Assembly: GCF_014295035.1 (NCBI RefSeq)
Contig: NZ_CP060404.1
Coordinates: 7,542,501 to 7,606,500 of the forward strand
Origin: Streptomyces buecherae
GTDB lineage: Bacteria; Actinomycetota; Actinomycetes; Streptomycetales; Streptomycetaceae
Length of the DNA: 64,000 nucleotides
Direction of reading: 5' to 3'
Shown here: one piece after another, positions 40,703 through 49,639 of the stretch
Numbering within the stretch: position 1 is the first letter of the stretch
Layout of the letters: each line of letters begins with the position of its first letter
The notes under the pieces: generated by a model
The model's database searches: none
Seen by the model: the letters and a program-made list of their open reading frames with translations, nothing else
What the model was told of the DNA's origin: nothing
Position numbers and translations under genes: made by a program

Positions 40703-42265
40703 ATGCCGTCGTCGTACCTGTCCCCGGGCGTCTACGTCGAAGAGGTGGAGTCTGGGTCACGGCCCATCGAGGGAGTGGGGACCTCGGTTGCCGCCTTCGT
40801 GGGGTTCGCGCAGAAAGGCCCCTTCAACGAGCCGACGCTGGTGACGAACTGGACCCAGTTCGTCACGGTCTTCGGCGACTTCGTCGAGGGGACGTACCTG
40901 GCCACCTCGGTCTACGGGTACTTCGCCAACGGCGGAGGCGTCTGCTACGTCATTCGGATTGGCGGCCCGCGCGCCGAGCGGGAAGCGGACGGGGCGGGTG
41001 GTACGACCCACGAGGAGATCGACATCGCGCCGCACGCGCAGCTCGGCCCGTACGTCGTGCGGACGCTGCCCGGCGTGACCGGCGAGATCACCGTCGAGGT
41101 CGCGGACTCGGAGGCCGAGGACCCGCCGCAGGACGTGTTCAAGCTGATCGTCCGGCACGACGGGCAGGTCGCCGAGACGTACCCCGTGGTGACCACCAAG
41201 CGCAGCAAGGAGAACGTCGCGACGCAGGTCAAGGCGCGCTCCCAACTGATCGCCCTGGAGGAGCCCGGCAAGGGTGCCGCGCCGCCGCGGCCCGAGCCGC
41301 AGTCGGTCCGGCTGGCCGTGCCGCCGGGCGGGGCCGCGGGCGTGGCGCCGCAGGCGGTGTCGGCCGAGACGTACGTGGGTGACCCGGACCAGCGGACCGG
41401 CTTCGGCGGCCTGGAGGCCGTCGAGGACGTCACGATGGTCGCCGCGCCCGACCTGATGAGCGCCTACCAGCGGCGCGTGCTCGACCTGGAGACGGTGATC
41501 GCGGTCCAGCAGGGGCTGATCGCGCACTGCGAGGGGATGGGCGACCGGATCGCCATCCTCGACCCGCCGCCCGGCCTCAGCCCGCAGCAGGTCAGGACCT
41601 GGCGCACGGAGACGACGGGCTTCGACTCGAAGTACGCCACGCTGTACTACCCGTGGCTCAAGGTGTTCGACCCGGCCGTGGGACGCAACGCCTTCGTGCC
41701 GCCCAGCGGCCACGTCGCGGGCATCTGGGCCCGGAACGACGTCTCGCGCGGCGTGCACAAGGCACCCGCCAACGAGGTGGTGCGCGGCGCGGTGGCGCTC
41801 CAGACGCAGATCACCAAGGGCGAGCACGACCTGCTCAACCCGATCGGGCTCAACTGCATCCGGGCCTTCCCCGGGCGGGGCATCCGGGTGTGGGGCGCGC
41901 GGACCCTGGCCAGCGATCCCGCCTGGCGCTACCTCAACGTACGCCGACTCTTCAACTACCTGGAGGAGTCGATCCTGGCGGGCACCCAGTGGGTGGTCTT
42001 CGAGCCCAACGACGACGCGCTGTGGGCCCGTGTGCGGCGGACGATCTCGGCCTTCCTGGTCAACGAGTGGCGCAAGGGCGCGCTCTTCGGGCTCACCCCG
42101 GAGGAGGCGTTCTACGTCAAGTGCGACCGGGAGACCAACCCACCGGAGAGCATCGACGCCGGCCAGGTCATCTGCGAGGTCGGGGTGGCGCCGGTCAAGC
42201 CGGCGGAGTTCGTGGTGTTCCGACTCGCCCAACTCTCCGGCGGCTCCGGCGCGGTCGACGAGTGA
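40703..42265 (+). CDS. cis2: CIS contractile sheath protein
   Basis: A 520-residue sheath. It opens SYLSPGVYVEEVESGSRPIEGVGTSVAAFVG, the conserved N-terminus of phage-tail sheath proteins, and ends with INxFxVNEW-like ISAFLVNEWRKGALFGLTPEEAFYVKCD and the C-terminal arm VICEVGVAPVKPAEFVVFRLAQ. An insertion domain (about residues 85-230) sits on the outer surface. Contraction of this tube drives the inner tube and spike through a membrane. ATG 40703 follows AAGGAGAG. First gene of the structural operon. Confidence 0.97.
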   Translation: MPSSYLSPGVYVEEVESGSRPIEGVGTSVAAFVGFAQKGPFNEPTLVTNWTQFVTVFGDFVEGTYLATSVYGYFANGGGVCYVIRIGGPRAEREADGAGGTTHEEIDIAPHAQLGPYVVRTLPGVTGEITVEVADSEAEDPPQDVFKLIVRHDGQVAETYPVVTTKRSKENVATQVKARSQLIALEEPGKGAAPPRPEPQSVRLAVPPGGAAGVAPQAVSAETYVGDPDQRTGFGGLEAVEDVTMVAAPDLMSAYQRRVLDLETVIAVQQGLIAHCEGMGDRIAILDPPPGLSPQQVRTWRTETTGFDSKYATLYYPWLKVFDPAVGRNAFVPPSGHVAGIWARNDVSRGVHKAPANEVVRGAVALQTQITKGEHDLLNPIGLNCIRAFPGRGIRVWGARTLASDPAWRYLNVRRLFNYLEESILAGTQWVVFEPNDDALWARVRRTISAFLVNEWRKGALFGLTPEEAFYVKCDRETNPPESIDAGQVICEVGVAPVKPAEFVVFRLAQLSGGSGAVDE

Positions 42266-42309
42266 CGAACCGGCCCGCGCCCGCGACCGACTGACTCAAG
42301 GAGGCTGTT

Positions 42310-42753
42310 ATGCCGCTGCCCGATCTCGACAGCTCCGTCGGGCATTCCTTCGGCCTGGAATTCGACAGCGTGCTGATCCGGCAGATCACCGAGGTCAGCG
42401 GCCTGAAGATGGAACAGGACGTCATCGAGCTGAAGCAGAACACCGCCGACGGCAAGTACGCGATAAAGAAGCTCCCGGGCCGCCCCAAGGCCGGTGAGGT
42501 CACCGTGACCCGCGGCCTGACCGAGGACAACAGCTTCGAGCGGTGGATCACCGACTCGCGCTTCGGCCGCATGAACAACGCCCGCCGCAACGGCTCCATC
42601 ATCGTCTACGACTACGAGGGCATCCCGATCAAGCGGTACAAGCTGATCAACGCGTGGCCCAAGACGCTGGAGATCAGCGCGCTCAAGGCCGGCGACACCT
42701 CCGTACTCACCGAGAAGCTGGCCATCACCTTCGAGAGCATTGAAGTCGAGTGA
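42310..42753 (+). CDS. cis1: CIS inner tube protein
   Basis: A 147-residue tube subunit of the gp19/Hcp-like fold (SFGLEFDSVLIRQITEVSGLKMEQDVIELKQNTADGKY and the late LAITFESIEVE strand, given as landmarks). Hexamers stack to make the inner tube. SD AAGGAGG precedes ATG 42310. The stop overlaps the next ATG by one base (TGATG). Confidence 0.96.
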   Translation: MPLPDLDSSVGHSFGLEFDSVLIRQITEVSGLKMEQDVIELKQNTADGKYAIKKLPGRPKAGEVTVTRGLTEDNSFERWITDSRFGRMNNARRNGSIIVYDYEGIPIKRYKLINAWPKTLEISALKAGDTSVLTEKLAITFESIEVE

Positions 42754-43220
42754 TGCGCAGGCGCACCATCGCGATCCCCGCCCCACCCGCGGACGCCTCC
42801 GCGCCGGCCGCGCGGCGCGACGAGGGGGCCGGCGGGCAGCCCGAGAAGCTGCGGACCGAGTTCGCCTTCGAGCTGCCGCGCGGGTACGTCGACGAGTCGG
42901 GCACCGTGCACAGGTCGGGGGTGATGCGGCTGGCGACCGCGCGGGACGAACTGGTTCCGCTGCGGGACGACCGGGTCCGCGACAACAGCGCCTACCTGTC
43001 GGTGGTGCTGATCTCCCGGGTGCTGGTCAGGCTGGGCACGATCGAGGACATCCACCCGGGCGTCGTGGAGGACCTGTTCGCCTCCGACCTGGCGTTCCTC
43101 CAGGACTTCTACCGCAGGATCAACTCCGAGGGACACACCCGCGCCTCGGTGACGTGCCCGTCGTGCCGGGACACCTTCGCCGTGGACCTGGCCGGCGGTG
43201 GTCGCCTGGGGGAATCGTGA
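42753..43220 (+). CDS. Conserved CIS protein with C-terminal CxxC
   Basis: A 155-residue protein between tube and baseplate genes. It has an Ala/Pro-rich N-terminus, then FAFELPRGYVDESGTVHRSGVMRLATARDELVPLRD, a helical middle, and a C-terminal VTCPSCRDTF zinc-knuckle-like CxxC. It resembles T4-like tail assembly proteins placed at this position in CIS and phage-tail clusters. Probably an assembly factor or tail-assembly chaperone rather than a particle subunit. Confidence 0.75.
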   Translation: MRRRTIAIPAPPADASAPAARRDEGAGGQPEKLRTEFAFELPRGYVDESGTVHRSGVMRLATARDELVPLRDDRVRDNSAYLSVVLISRVLVRLGTIEDIHPGVVEDLFASDLAFLQDFYRRINSEGHTRASVTCPSCRDTFAVDLAGGGRLGES

Positions 43221-43360
43221 CGTACGCGACCGACCGGATACACGAGGAGGTCGCGTACCTCGCCTACCACTTCCACTGGTCGCTCGACCAGATCCTCGAC
43301 CTGGAACACGCCGACCGGCTCCGCTACGTCCACCAGATCGCCCGGCTGAACGGGCAGTGA
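43217..43360 (+). CDS. Small DUF6760-type CIS protein (47 aa)
   Basis: GTG 43217 overlaps the previous stop by 4 bp (GTGA). The peptide (TYATDRIHEEVAYLAYHFHW, then SLDQILDLEHADRLRYVHQI) matches the very short DUF6760 proteins found right here in actinobacterial CIS loci. It resembles the C-terminal part of tail-assembly chaperones, so it and the previous gene may form a pair acting in tube assembly. Confidence 0.85.
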   Translation: MTYATDRIHEEVAYLAYHFHWSLDQILDLEHADRLRYVHQIARLNGQ

Positions 43361-43394
43361 AACGCGCCGTACGAGGGGGAGGGACGACCGCCTG

Positions 43395-45473
43395 ATGGGA
43401 TTGCTGTCCCGGCTGTCTCGACTGACCGGCCTGGGCCGCGCCGCCTCGGCCGGGAGCGCGTCGCCCGAGCCCCCGGCTGCCCCGACCTCCGGCGCCACTC
43501 CGGGCGCCGGCGCCGCCGGGCGCGGGTCCGGCGGTCAGGCGTGGCGCGACCTGCCGCCGCTGCAACGGACCGTGGGCGCCGCGCCCCTGGTCGCCGACCC
43601 GGAACCGTTCCACGCCTCGCTCGGCACCTGGCAGGACGCCTCGTTGAGCACCCCGCTCGGCCACCTCGTCAGCCCCGACGCGCCCGCCGGACTCGGCCAC
43701 GACCTCGCCACCACGACCGGGCCTGGGACCACGGAGCCCGACCTCCCGGACACCTCGACCACCCCGGACACCTCGACCACCCCGGCCACCTCGGCCTCCT
43801 CGGGCGCGGGCCACGACACCGCCTCCGTACGCCACTTCGCGCCCGACCCGACGGGCCACGCCCTCCCGACCGGCCCGACCGAGTCGCGGGCGGCGGTCCA
43901 GCGCGCGGTGGCCCAGCCGACCCAGCCGCTGACCTCCGCGCGCCCGCTGGAGACCGCGCTGCTGCGGGAGGTGCCGAGCCTGCCACGGGCCACGCCACGG
44001 CCCGCCACGGAACCCAGCGGCTCACCGCCCGCCTCCGGCGGCGCGCCGCCCTTCGCCGTGCAACGCTCAGCGACCCCGGGGCCGCCGGGCGCCGGCACCC
44101 CGTCCGTGGGCACGCGCGGCACCGGCCTGGGCGCGCCGCTGTCCGGCCTGCCACCCACCGCCCAGCGCACCCCCGTGGCGAGCACCAGCGGCCAGCCCCC
44201 GGTGCCTGACCTGGCTGGCGCCGTGCCCACCGCCGGCGCCGACACCCCGCCGCCTTCGGACACGGCGACCCCAACGCCCGTCGACCCGCCGCCCGCCCCC
44301 GACGAGCCCGCGCTCACTGACGCACCCGGGCCCCCTCCGACCCCCGCCCCCGAGCCGCCGAGCCGGCCGCTGCTCGGCGCCGACCCGCTGGTCTCCCGCG
44401 TGGCGGAGCACGACCAGCCGGCCGCGCCGGCGGTCGCCGCGCCGGCCGACATGCCGCTGGGGGAGACCCGGCCGGGGCAGTCGAGTACGCAGGCGCCCCC
44501 GTACGCCACGGGTCCGACGGAGCGGAGCGCCGGCCCCGGACGAGGGGCCGAGGTGGTGCAGCGGGCGGCGGTCCCGGTGCGGCCGGCGGCGGCCGATGGC
44601 AGCCCGCTGCCCGCACCCACCGGGCCGGCGTCGGCACCCGAGGTCGTGGCGCCGTTGGTGGCCCAGCGCGCGGTGCAGCGGTTCTCCGGTCCGGTACGGG
44701 AGGCCGTACGCGGGCCGCTGTCCGAGCCGTCGGAGGCCGCCGTTCCGGTGCGGTGGGACGGTCCCGAGACGGAGCCGGCCGCGTCAGCCACGACGCACGA
44801 GTCGGCCGCGCCGGGTACGGGGGGCGACTCCTCAGCGTCGAGCTCCGGCGGAGCGCGCGGGCCGGCCGTCGAGGTGCAGCGGTGGGCCGGGCCACGATCC
44901 GGCGGACCGAGCACGCCCGGCGGCGAGCGGGGCCCGACCCGTGCCGGCCCGAACGCGCCGTCGCCGGCCCTGCAACGCGCCACGGAGCCGCACCGGTTGA
45001 CGTCCCAACGCGGCGGTGACGTACGGCAGTCGGGCCCATCCGGGCCGCTGCCCGACGCCGGTGCGGTGGCCGTCGCGGCCGGTGTGGCGCAACGCATGGC
45101 CGATGGTTCGGTGGTCTTCCGGCAGCCGGCGGCCACGCCGCCCACCGCCGGGCCGCCGTCCGTGCAGCGGGACGTCGAGACAGCCGAGCCGCCGCCCCCG
45201 GACCCGCCGGCCGACCCCGGGCCGGAGCCCGAGCCGGGGCCCGGCCCCGTACCGGACGCCGAGCCGTCGGGTGGTGACGAGCCGCCGGACGGGGACGGGG
45301 AGGCCGCGCCGGGGGGTGGGCAGTCGGCCTCCGACGGTCGGGGGCGGGGGGCGCCGGCCGTCACCGACGAGCTGGTGCGGGCCCTGTTCGCGCCGCTCAG
45401 CCGGCTGCTCAAGGCCGAACTGCGGCTCGAACGCGAACGCGCCGGCTTCCTGATCGAGACGCGACACCGATGA
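43395..45473 (+). CDS. Pro/Ala-rich CIS-locus protein with many QR motifs
   Basis: A 692-residue, mostly disordered protein. Only the ends look folded: the N-terminus (MGLLSRLSRLTGLG, then WRDLPPLQRTVGAAPLV and SLSTPLGHLVSPDAPAG) and the C-terminus (DELVRALFAPLSRLLKAELRLERERAGFLIET), which is helical. Between them about a dozen [V/A/L]QR tripeptides recur in Pro/Thr/Ser-rich linker. Similar QR motifs occur in the DUF4157 protein. It lies in the structural operon between tube genes and the second tube gene. A scaffold, tape-measure-like or cargo-adaptor role is possible; no family function is known to me. Confidence 0.75.
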   Translation: MGLLSRLSRLTGLGRAASAGSASPEPPAAPTSGATPGAGAAGRGSGGQAWRDLPPLQRTVGAAPLVADPEPFHASLGTWQDASLSTPLGHLVSPDAPAGLGHDLATTTGPGTTEPDLPDTSTTPDTSTTPATSASSGAGHDTASVRHFAPDPTGHALPTGPTESRAAVQRAVAQPTQPLTSARPLETALLREVPSLPRATPRPATEPSGSPPASGGAPPFAVQRSATPGPPGAGTPSVGTRGTGLGAPLSGLPPTAQRTPVASTSGQPPVPDLAGAVPTAGADTPPPSDTATPTPVDPPPAPDEPALTDAPGPPPTPAPEPPSRPLLGADPLVSRVAEHDQPAAPAVAAPADMPLGETRPGQSSTQAPPYATGPTERSAGPGRGAEVVQRAAVPVRPAAADGSPLPAPTGPASAPEVVAPLVAQRAVQRFSGPVREAVRGPLSEPSEAAVPVRWDGPETEPAASATTHESAAPGTGGDSSASSSGGARGPAVEVQRWAGPRSGGPSTPGGERGPTRAGPNAPSPALQRATEPHRLTSQRGGDVRQSGPSGPLPDAGAVAVAAGVAQRMADGSVVFRQPAATPPTAGPPSVQRDVETAEPPPPDPPADPGPEPEPGPGPVPDAEPSGGDEPPDGDGEAAPGGGQSASDGRGRGAPAVTDELVRALFAPLSRLLKAELRLERERAGFLIETRHR

Positions 45474-45582
45474 GCGGACCCCGACGCCAGGCACCGATGA
45501 CCAGACACCGATGACCACGCACCGATGACCAGGGCCCCCGACGAGCGGGCGGCGATGAGCAGGCAGGGAAGGGAGGTACGGC

Positions 45583-46014
45583 GTGAGCGTGACCGATGAC
45601 CCGGCGGTGACCGTGTGCTTCGTCGTCACCATCGACGGCATCGAGCTGGGCTCCTTCAACACGTGCGAGGGCCTGGGGTGCGAGGTGGTGCTCGAACAGC
45701 GCGAGGAGGGCGGCAACAACGGTCACCTGTGGCAGCTCCCCACCCGGCTCAAGTACTCCAACGTCAAGCTGTCGCGGCCACTGACCCGGGAGACGGAGAA
45801 GGTGGCCAGGTGGTTCGCGAGCATGACGGGTGGGTTCAAGCGCAAGACCGCCCACATCGAGGCCCGTACCGGCGACGGGCAGAAGGTCGCCCAGTGGGGC
45901 CTGCTTGAGGTGGTGCCGGTGCGCTGGACGGGGCCCTCGTTCAACCCCGAGTCGCCCAAGGTGGCCATCGAGACCATCGAGATCGCCCACCACGGTTACG
46001 TCATGGAGGGCTGA
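45583..46014 (+). CDS. cis5: Second CIS tube / tube-initiator protein (Afp5-like)
   Basis: A 143-residue gp19-like protein (VCFVVTIDGIELGSFNTCEGLGCEVVLEQREEGGNN; SRPLTRETEKVARWF; VAIETIEIAHHGYVM). Compared with the main tube it has the longer loop typical of tube proteins that join the tube to the hub. GTG 45583 follows GGAGG. Confidence 0.92.
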   Translation: MSVTDDPAVTVCFVVTIDGIELGSFNTCEGLGCEVVLEQREEGGNNGHLWQLPTRLKYSNVKLSRPLTRETEKVARWFASMTGGFKRKTAHIEARTGDGQKVAQWGLLEVVPVRWTGPSFNPESPKVAIETIEIAHHGYVMEG

Positions 46015-46085
46015 GCGGTGTCCGGGGTGGACGGCGTGCCGCGCGGGGTCGGCGTGCGCGAGCGGAGGGGGCGGAGGGGTACGAC

Positions 46086-47027
46086 ATGAGCGGCTCCGTG
46101 GCGTTCAGCGCGGCGGGCACCGGGGGTGGGCCCGGGGGCGGCGGGGCGCGGCCCAAGCTGGAACACGCGTACCTGGAGATGCGCACCCCGCCGCCGGGCG
46201 GCAGTCTCACGCCGGGTGGGCCGGCCGGGCGCATCGACTTCCAGTTCAACCCGAAGGAGCTGACGCTCACCAAGGCGGCGGCCTGGAAGCGCAGCCCGGC
46301 CAAGGGCGCGAAGAGCGCGGGGCCGCCCGAGTACCAGGGGCCCAAGCCCAGCAAGCTGACCGTGGAGATGTTCTTCGACGCCAGCGACACCCAGGACACC
46401 AGCGTGGTGACCTCGGTGGAGAAGCTGCTCGCCTGCTGCGTGCCGACCAGCGAGACCCGGCAGCAACAGCGCTCGTCGCCGCCGTGGGTGGTCTTCCACT
46501 GGGGCGGTCTGACCGGCTTCCCCGGTTACCTCAGTCAGGTCCAGGTGAAGTACACCCTGTTCACCACCTCCGGGGTGCCGATCCGGGCCGTGTGCCAGGT
46601 GACGATGGAGGAGATCAGCGGCGAGACACCGGGGCAGAACCCGACGTCCGGCGCGCTGCACGCGCGCCGGGTGCACCAGGTGCGCACCGGTGACACCCTG
46701 CCCGACCTGGCGTGGCGCGAGTACGGCGACCCGACGGCCTGGCGGGTGATCGCCGAGGCGAACGGCATCGACGACCCGATGCGGCTGGCCAACGGCCGGG
46801 AGTTGCTGCTGCCCGCGCCGGACGAGCTGACCCGGCTGCGCGCGCCCAGCGCCGCGGCCCCGGCGCTGCCCGGCCGCGGGTCGACGGCCCGAGACCTGGC
46901 CGCCCACGGGCAACAGGGCCGCCTCGCGCCCTCCGCCCGCGCCGGGGAGCTGGAGCGTGGGTCGGCCCCGGTGGTGGCGCCGAACCCGTTGCCCAGCGCC
47001 CCGTCGGCGCGGGGGCGTCGATGGTGA
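46086..47027 (+). CDS. cis7: LysM-domain baseplate hub protein (Afp7-like)
   Basis: A 313-residue protein. The N-terminal domain (IDFQFNPKELTLTKAAAWKR; PSKLTVEMFFDASDTQDT; VVFHWGG) is the hub-adaptor fold. Residues about 200-250 are a LysM domain (HQVRTGDTLPDLAWREYGDPTAWRVIAEANGI...). A Pro/Arg-rich tail ends the protein. It connects the tube to the spike at the baseplate. Its stop overlaps the spike gene's ATG by 7 bp. Confidence 0.93.
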   Translation: MSGSVAFSAAGTGGGPGGGGARPKLEHAYLEMRTPPPGGSLTPGGPAGRIDFQFNPKELTLTKAAAWKRSPAKGAKSAGPPEYQGPKPSKLTVEMFFDASDTQDTSVVTSVEKLLACCVPTSETRQQQRSSPPWVVFHWGGLTGFPGYLSQVQVKYTLFTTSGVPIRAVCQVTMEEISGETPGQNPTSGALHARRVHQVRTGDTLPDLAWREYGDPTAWRVIAEANGIDDPMRLANGRELLLPAPDELTRLRAPSAAAPALPGRGSTARDLAAHGQQGRLAPSARAGELERGSAPVVAPNPLPSAPSARGRRW

Positions 47028-48919
47028 GCCAGAGCGTCGCGAAGACGCTGGTGGTGGAGGTGGCGGGCCGGCCGCTGCCCGCGGCGTGGGCCAACACGCT
47101 GGTCGAGGCGTACGTGGACGACAGCCGTACCCTGCCCGACCTGTTCCTGCTGCGCTTCCGCGACCCGAGCCGCGTCTTCCTGGAGCAGGCCGGCATCGAG
47201 ATCGGGGCGCCGGTGCGGTTGCTGGCCCAGGCCGGCGAGGGGGCCTCGGGCCCCCTGCTGAGCGGGCACGTCACCGCGCTTGAGGTGGACATCGACGACA
47301 CCGGCACGTTCACGGTGGTGCGCGGCCTGGACGAGTCGCACCGGCTGCTGCGGGGCCGCCGGGTGGCCAGCTACCAGAACATGACGCTCGCCGACGTCGT
47401 CTCCCGCGTCGCCCAGCGCGCCGGCCTGCGCCCCGGCACGGTGGACGTGGCCGGGCCCGTACTGGAACACGTGGCCCAACCCAACGTCACGGACTGGGAG
47501 TTCATCCGCGCGCTGGCCGAGGGCGCGGGGGCGCAGGCGTGGGTGATGGACGGCCAACTGCACGTCACCAAGCCGACCGAGGCCGGCGGCGCCCCCGACA
47601 CCGCGGCCCGCGCGGACAGTAACCCGCTGGTCCTGGAGATGGGTGACAACCTGCTGCGCTGCCGGGCCGCGGTCTCGGCGGCCGAACAGGTGTCGGCCGT
47701 TGAGGTGCGCGGCTGGGACGTGCGGGCCAAGCAACCCCTGGTCGGCCGGGCCGACGCCGGCACGGCGACCACCCTGGAACTCGGGCTCACGGCGGCGGAC
47801 GCGGCCAAGCCGTTCGGCGAGGCCACCTACGTCGCCACCGACGCCGTCTACGGCAGCCAGGCCGAGGTGGACCAGGCGGCCAAGGCGCTGGCCCAGCGGA
47901 TCGCCGGCTCGTTCGCCGAGCTGGAGGCCGTGATCCGGGGCAACCCCGCGGTGCGGGCCGGCGGCGCGGTCACCCTGACCGGCGTCGGCAAGCCCTTCGA
48001 GGGCCGCTACACCGTCACCTCGTCCCGACACGTCTTCGACGCCGTACGCGGCTACGAGACCTGGCTGACGGTCTCCGGGCAGCAGGAGCGCTCGCTGTAC
48101 GGGCTGACCGGCGGCGCGGGCGGCGGCGGTGGCCAGGCGAGTGGCGCGCACCGGGCCGGGCTCGTCAACGCGACGGTGACCGACACCAAGGACCCGGAGG
48201 GCCTGGGCCGGGTCAAGGTGCGCTTCCCGTGGCTGTCGGACGAGTACGCGAGCGACTGGGCGCGCACGGCGCAGGCCAGCGGCATCGGCGGGGGAGAGGC
48301 GTTCATCCCCGAGGTGGGTGACGAGGTGCTGGTCGGCTTCGAACAGGCCCGGATGGACCGGCCGTACGTGCTGGCCGCGCTCTACAACGGGCAGGACAAG
48401 CCCGGCGGGGGCGGTGGCCCGGGAGCCGCCGGGGCCGGCGGTGCGGGTGGCGAGGGCGGGGCCGTGGACCCGACCAGCGGGGCGGTCACCAGGCGGGCGT
48501 TCGGCTCCAGGGGCGGCAACAAGCTGGAACTCCTCGACACGGCGAACGGCCCGCAGGGCCTGCGCCTGGTCACCGGCGACGGGAAGCTCAGCATCAACCT
48601 CGACCGGAAGGGCACCACCATCGTGCTGCACAGCGACGGGACCGTGGAGATCGAGGCCACCCAGCAGGTGTCCATCAAGGCGGGCAGCGGCGTCTCGCTG
48701 GACGCCGGCAAGGGGACGCTCGAACTCGCCGGCGACGCGGTGCGGCTCACCGCCCGCAGCGGGGTCCAGGTCAACGGCGGCGACGGCGAGGTCAAGCTCG
48801 CCACCGGCGGCTCCGTCGAGGTGCGGGGCAGCCAGGTCGCGGTGCACGGCACCAACCGCACCGAGGTGAAGGGCGGCTCGACCGTGGCCATCAATTCCCC
48901 GCTGGTACGCATCAATTGA
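47021..48919 (+). CDS. cis8: VgrG-like CIS spike (Afp8-like)
   Basis: A 632-residue trimeric-spike protein. The N-terminal half is the gp27-like hub (LPDLFLLRFRDP; VRGLDESHRLLRGRRVASYQNMTLADVV; GAQAWVMDGQLHVTKP). Then comes the gp5 OB fold (ATVTDTKDPEGLGRVKVRFPW; VLVGFEQARMDRPYVLAALYNGQDKPG), a Gly-rich loop, and a C-terminal beta-helix (LSINLDRKGTTIVLHSDGTVEIEA...). No extra C-terminal effector domain is attached. The needle is topped by the PAAR protein encoded next. Confidence 0.95.
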   Translation: MVSQSVAKTLVVEVAGRPLPAAWANTLVEAYVDDSRTLPDLFLLRFRDPSRVFLEQAGIEIGAPVRLLAQAGEGASGPLLSGHVTALEVDIDDTGTFTVVRGLDESHRLLRGRRVASYQNMTLADVVSRVAQRAGLRPGTVDVAGPVLEHVAQPNVTDWEFIRALAEGAGAQAWVMDGQLHVTKPTEAGGAPDTAARADSNPLVLEMGDNLLRCRAAVSAAEQVSAVEVRGWDVRAKQPLVGRADAGTATTLELGLTAADAAKPFGEATYVATDAVYGSQAEVDQAAKALAQRIAGSFAELEAVIRGNPAVRAGGAVTLTGVGKPFEGRYTVTSSRHVFDAVRGYETWLTVSGQQERSLYGLTGGAGGGGGQASGAHRAGLVNATVTDTKDPEGLGRVKVRFPWLSDEYASDWARTAQASGIGGGEAFIPEVGDEVLVGFEQARMDRPYVLAALYNGQDKPGGGGGPGAAGAGGAGGEGGAVDPTSGAVTRRAFGSRGGNKLELLDTANGPQGLRLVTGDGKLSINLDRKGTTIVLHSDGTVEIEATQQVSIKAGSGVSLDAGKGTLELAGDAVRLTARSGVQVNGGDGEVKLATGGSVEVRGSQVAVHGTNRTEVKGGSTVAINSPLVRIN

Positions 48920-48953
48920 CCAGACCACTACGAAAGGCAGGGGGAGAGCGCGC

Positions 48954-49229
48954 ATGCCAGCAGCCGCCCGCGTGGGCGACCCGACCGGCCACCCCGGGGT
49001 GGTGGGCGGACCTGGCGTGCCGACGGTGCTGATCGGCGGGCGTCCGGCGGCCACCGTCGGCACCCCGCACACGTGTACGTCGCCCGCCGTGCACCCACCG
49101 TCCCCGCTGCGCCCGCCCGGCAGCGCCAGCGTGTTCATCGGGGGGCAACCGGCCGCCCGGGTGGGCGACGCGGCCGGGTGCGGCTCGCCGATCGTCGCCG
49201 GGTGCCCCACCGTCCTGATCGGAGGCTGA
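48954..49229 (+). CDS. cis10: PAAR-domain spike tip (Afp10-like)
   Basis: A 91-residue PAAR protein with two repeats (RVGDPTGHPGVVGGPG; RVGDAAGCGSPIVAGC) and the zinc-type His/Cys residues (TPHTCTSP, PAVHPP, DAAGCG). It sharpens the spike and may carry cargo, though no effector domain is fused. SD GGGGGAG precedes the ATG. Confidence 0.95.
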   Translation: MPAAARVGDPTGHPGVVGGPGVPTVLIGGRPAATVGTPHTCTSPAVHPPSPLRPPGSASVFIGGQPAARVGDAAGCGSPIVAGCPTVLIGG

Positions 49230-49231
49230 CC

Positions 49232-49639
49232 ATGGTCCAGCAGTTCATCGGCGCCGGCTGGGCCTTCCCGCCCCGCACCGACGCCACCGGCAGCATCGCC
49301 CTGGTCCGCGGTGGGCAGGAGATCGCGGAGTCCATCCGGCTCATCCTGTCCACGTCGCCGGGCGAGCGCCCGATGCGCCCCGAGTTCGGCTGCGCGCTCG
49401 GCGACTACGTCTTCGCTCCGGCCGACGCGGGCACCGCCGGCCAACTCGCCTACGAGGTGCGGTTGGCCCTGGAACGCTGGGAGCCGCGCATCGACGTGGC
49501 CGACGTGGCGGTGCGCTTCGACGAGGCGGACGAGGGCGTGCTCTACATCGACATCAGCTACGCGATACGGGGCGCCAACGACCCGCGCAACCTGGTCTTC
49601 CCGTTCTACGTCATCCCCCGGCACGAGGAGGGCACATGA
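49232..49639 (+). CDS. cis9: gp25-like baseplate wedge protein (Afp9-like)
   Basis: A 135-residue GPW/gp25 protein (GWAFPPRTDATGSIALVRGGQEIAESIRLILSTSPGERPMRPEFGC, the family landmark with the EPR-type core). It nucleates sheath assembly on the baseplate. SD GGAGG just upstream. The stop overlaps the next ATG by 4 bp. Confidence 0.95.
   Translation: MVQQFIGAGWAFPPRTDATGSIALVRGGQEIAESIRLILSTSPGERPMRPEFGCALGDYVFAPADAGTAGQLAYEVRLALERWEPRIDVADVAVRFDEADEGVLYIDISYAIRGANDPRNLVFPFYVIPRHEEGT

Noticed and set aside
43535..45508. A 657-codon minus-strand frame opposite the QR-motif protein
   Set aside because: Low-complexity Ser/Gly/Ala product. The plus strand fits the operon, SD and conserved ends.
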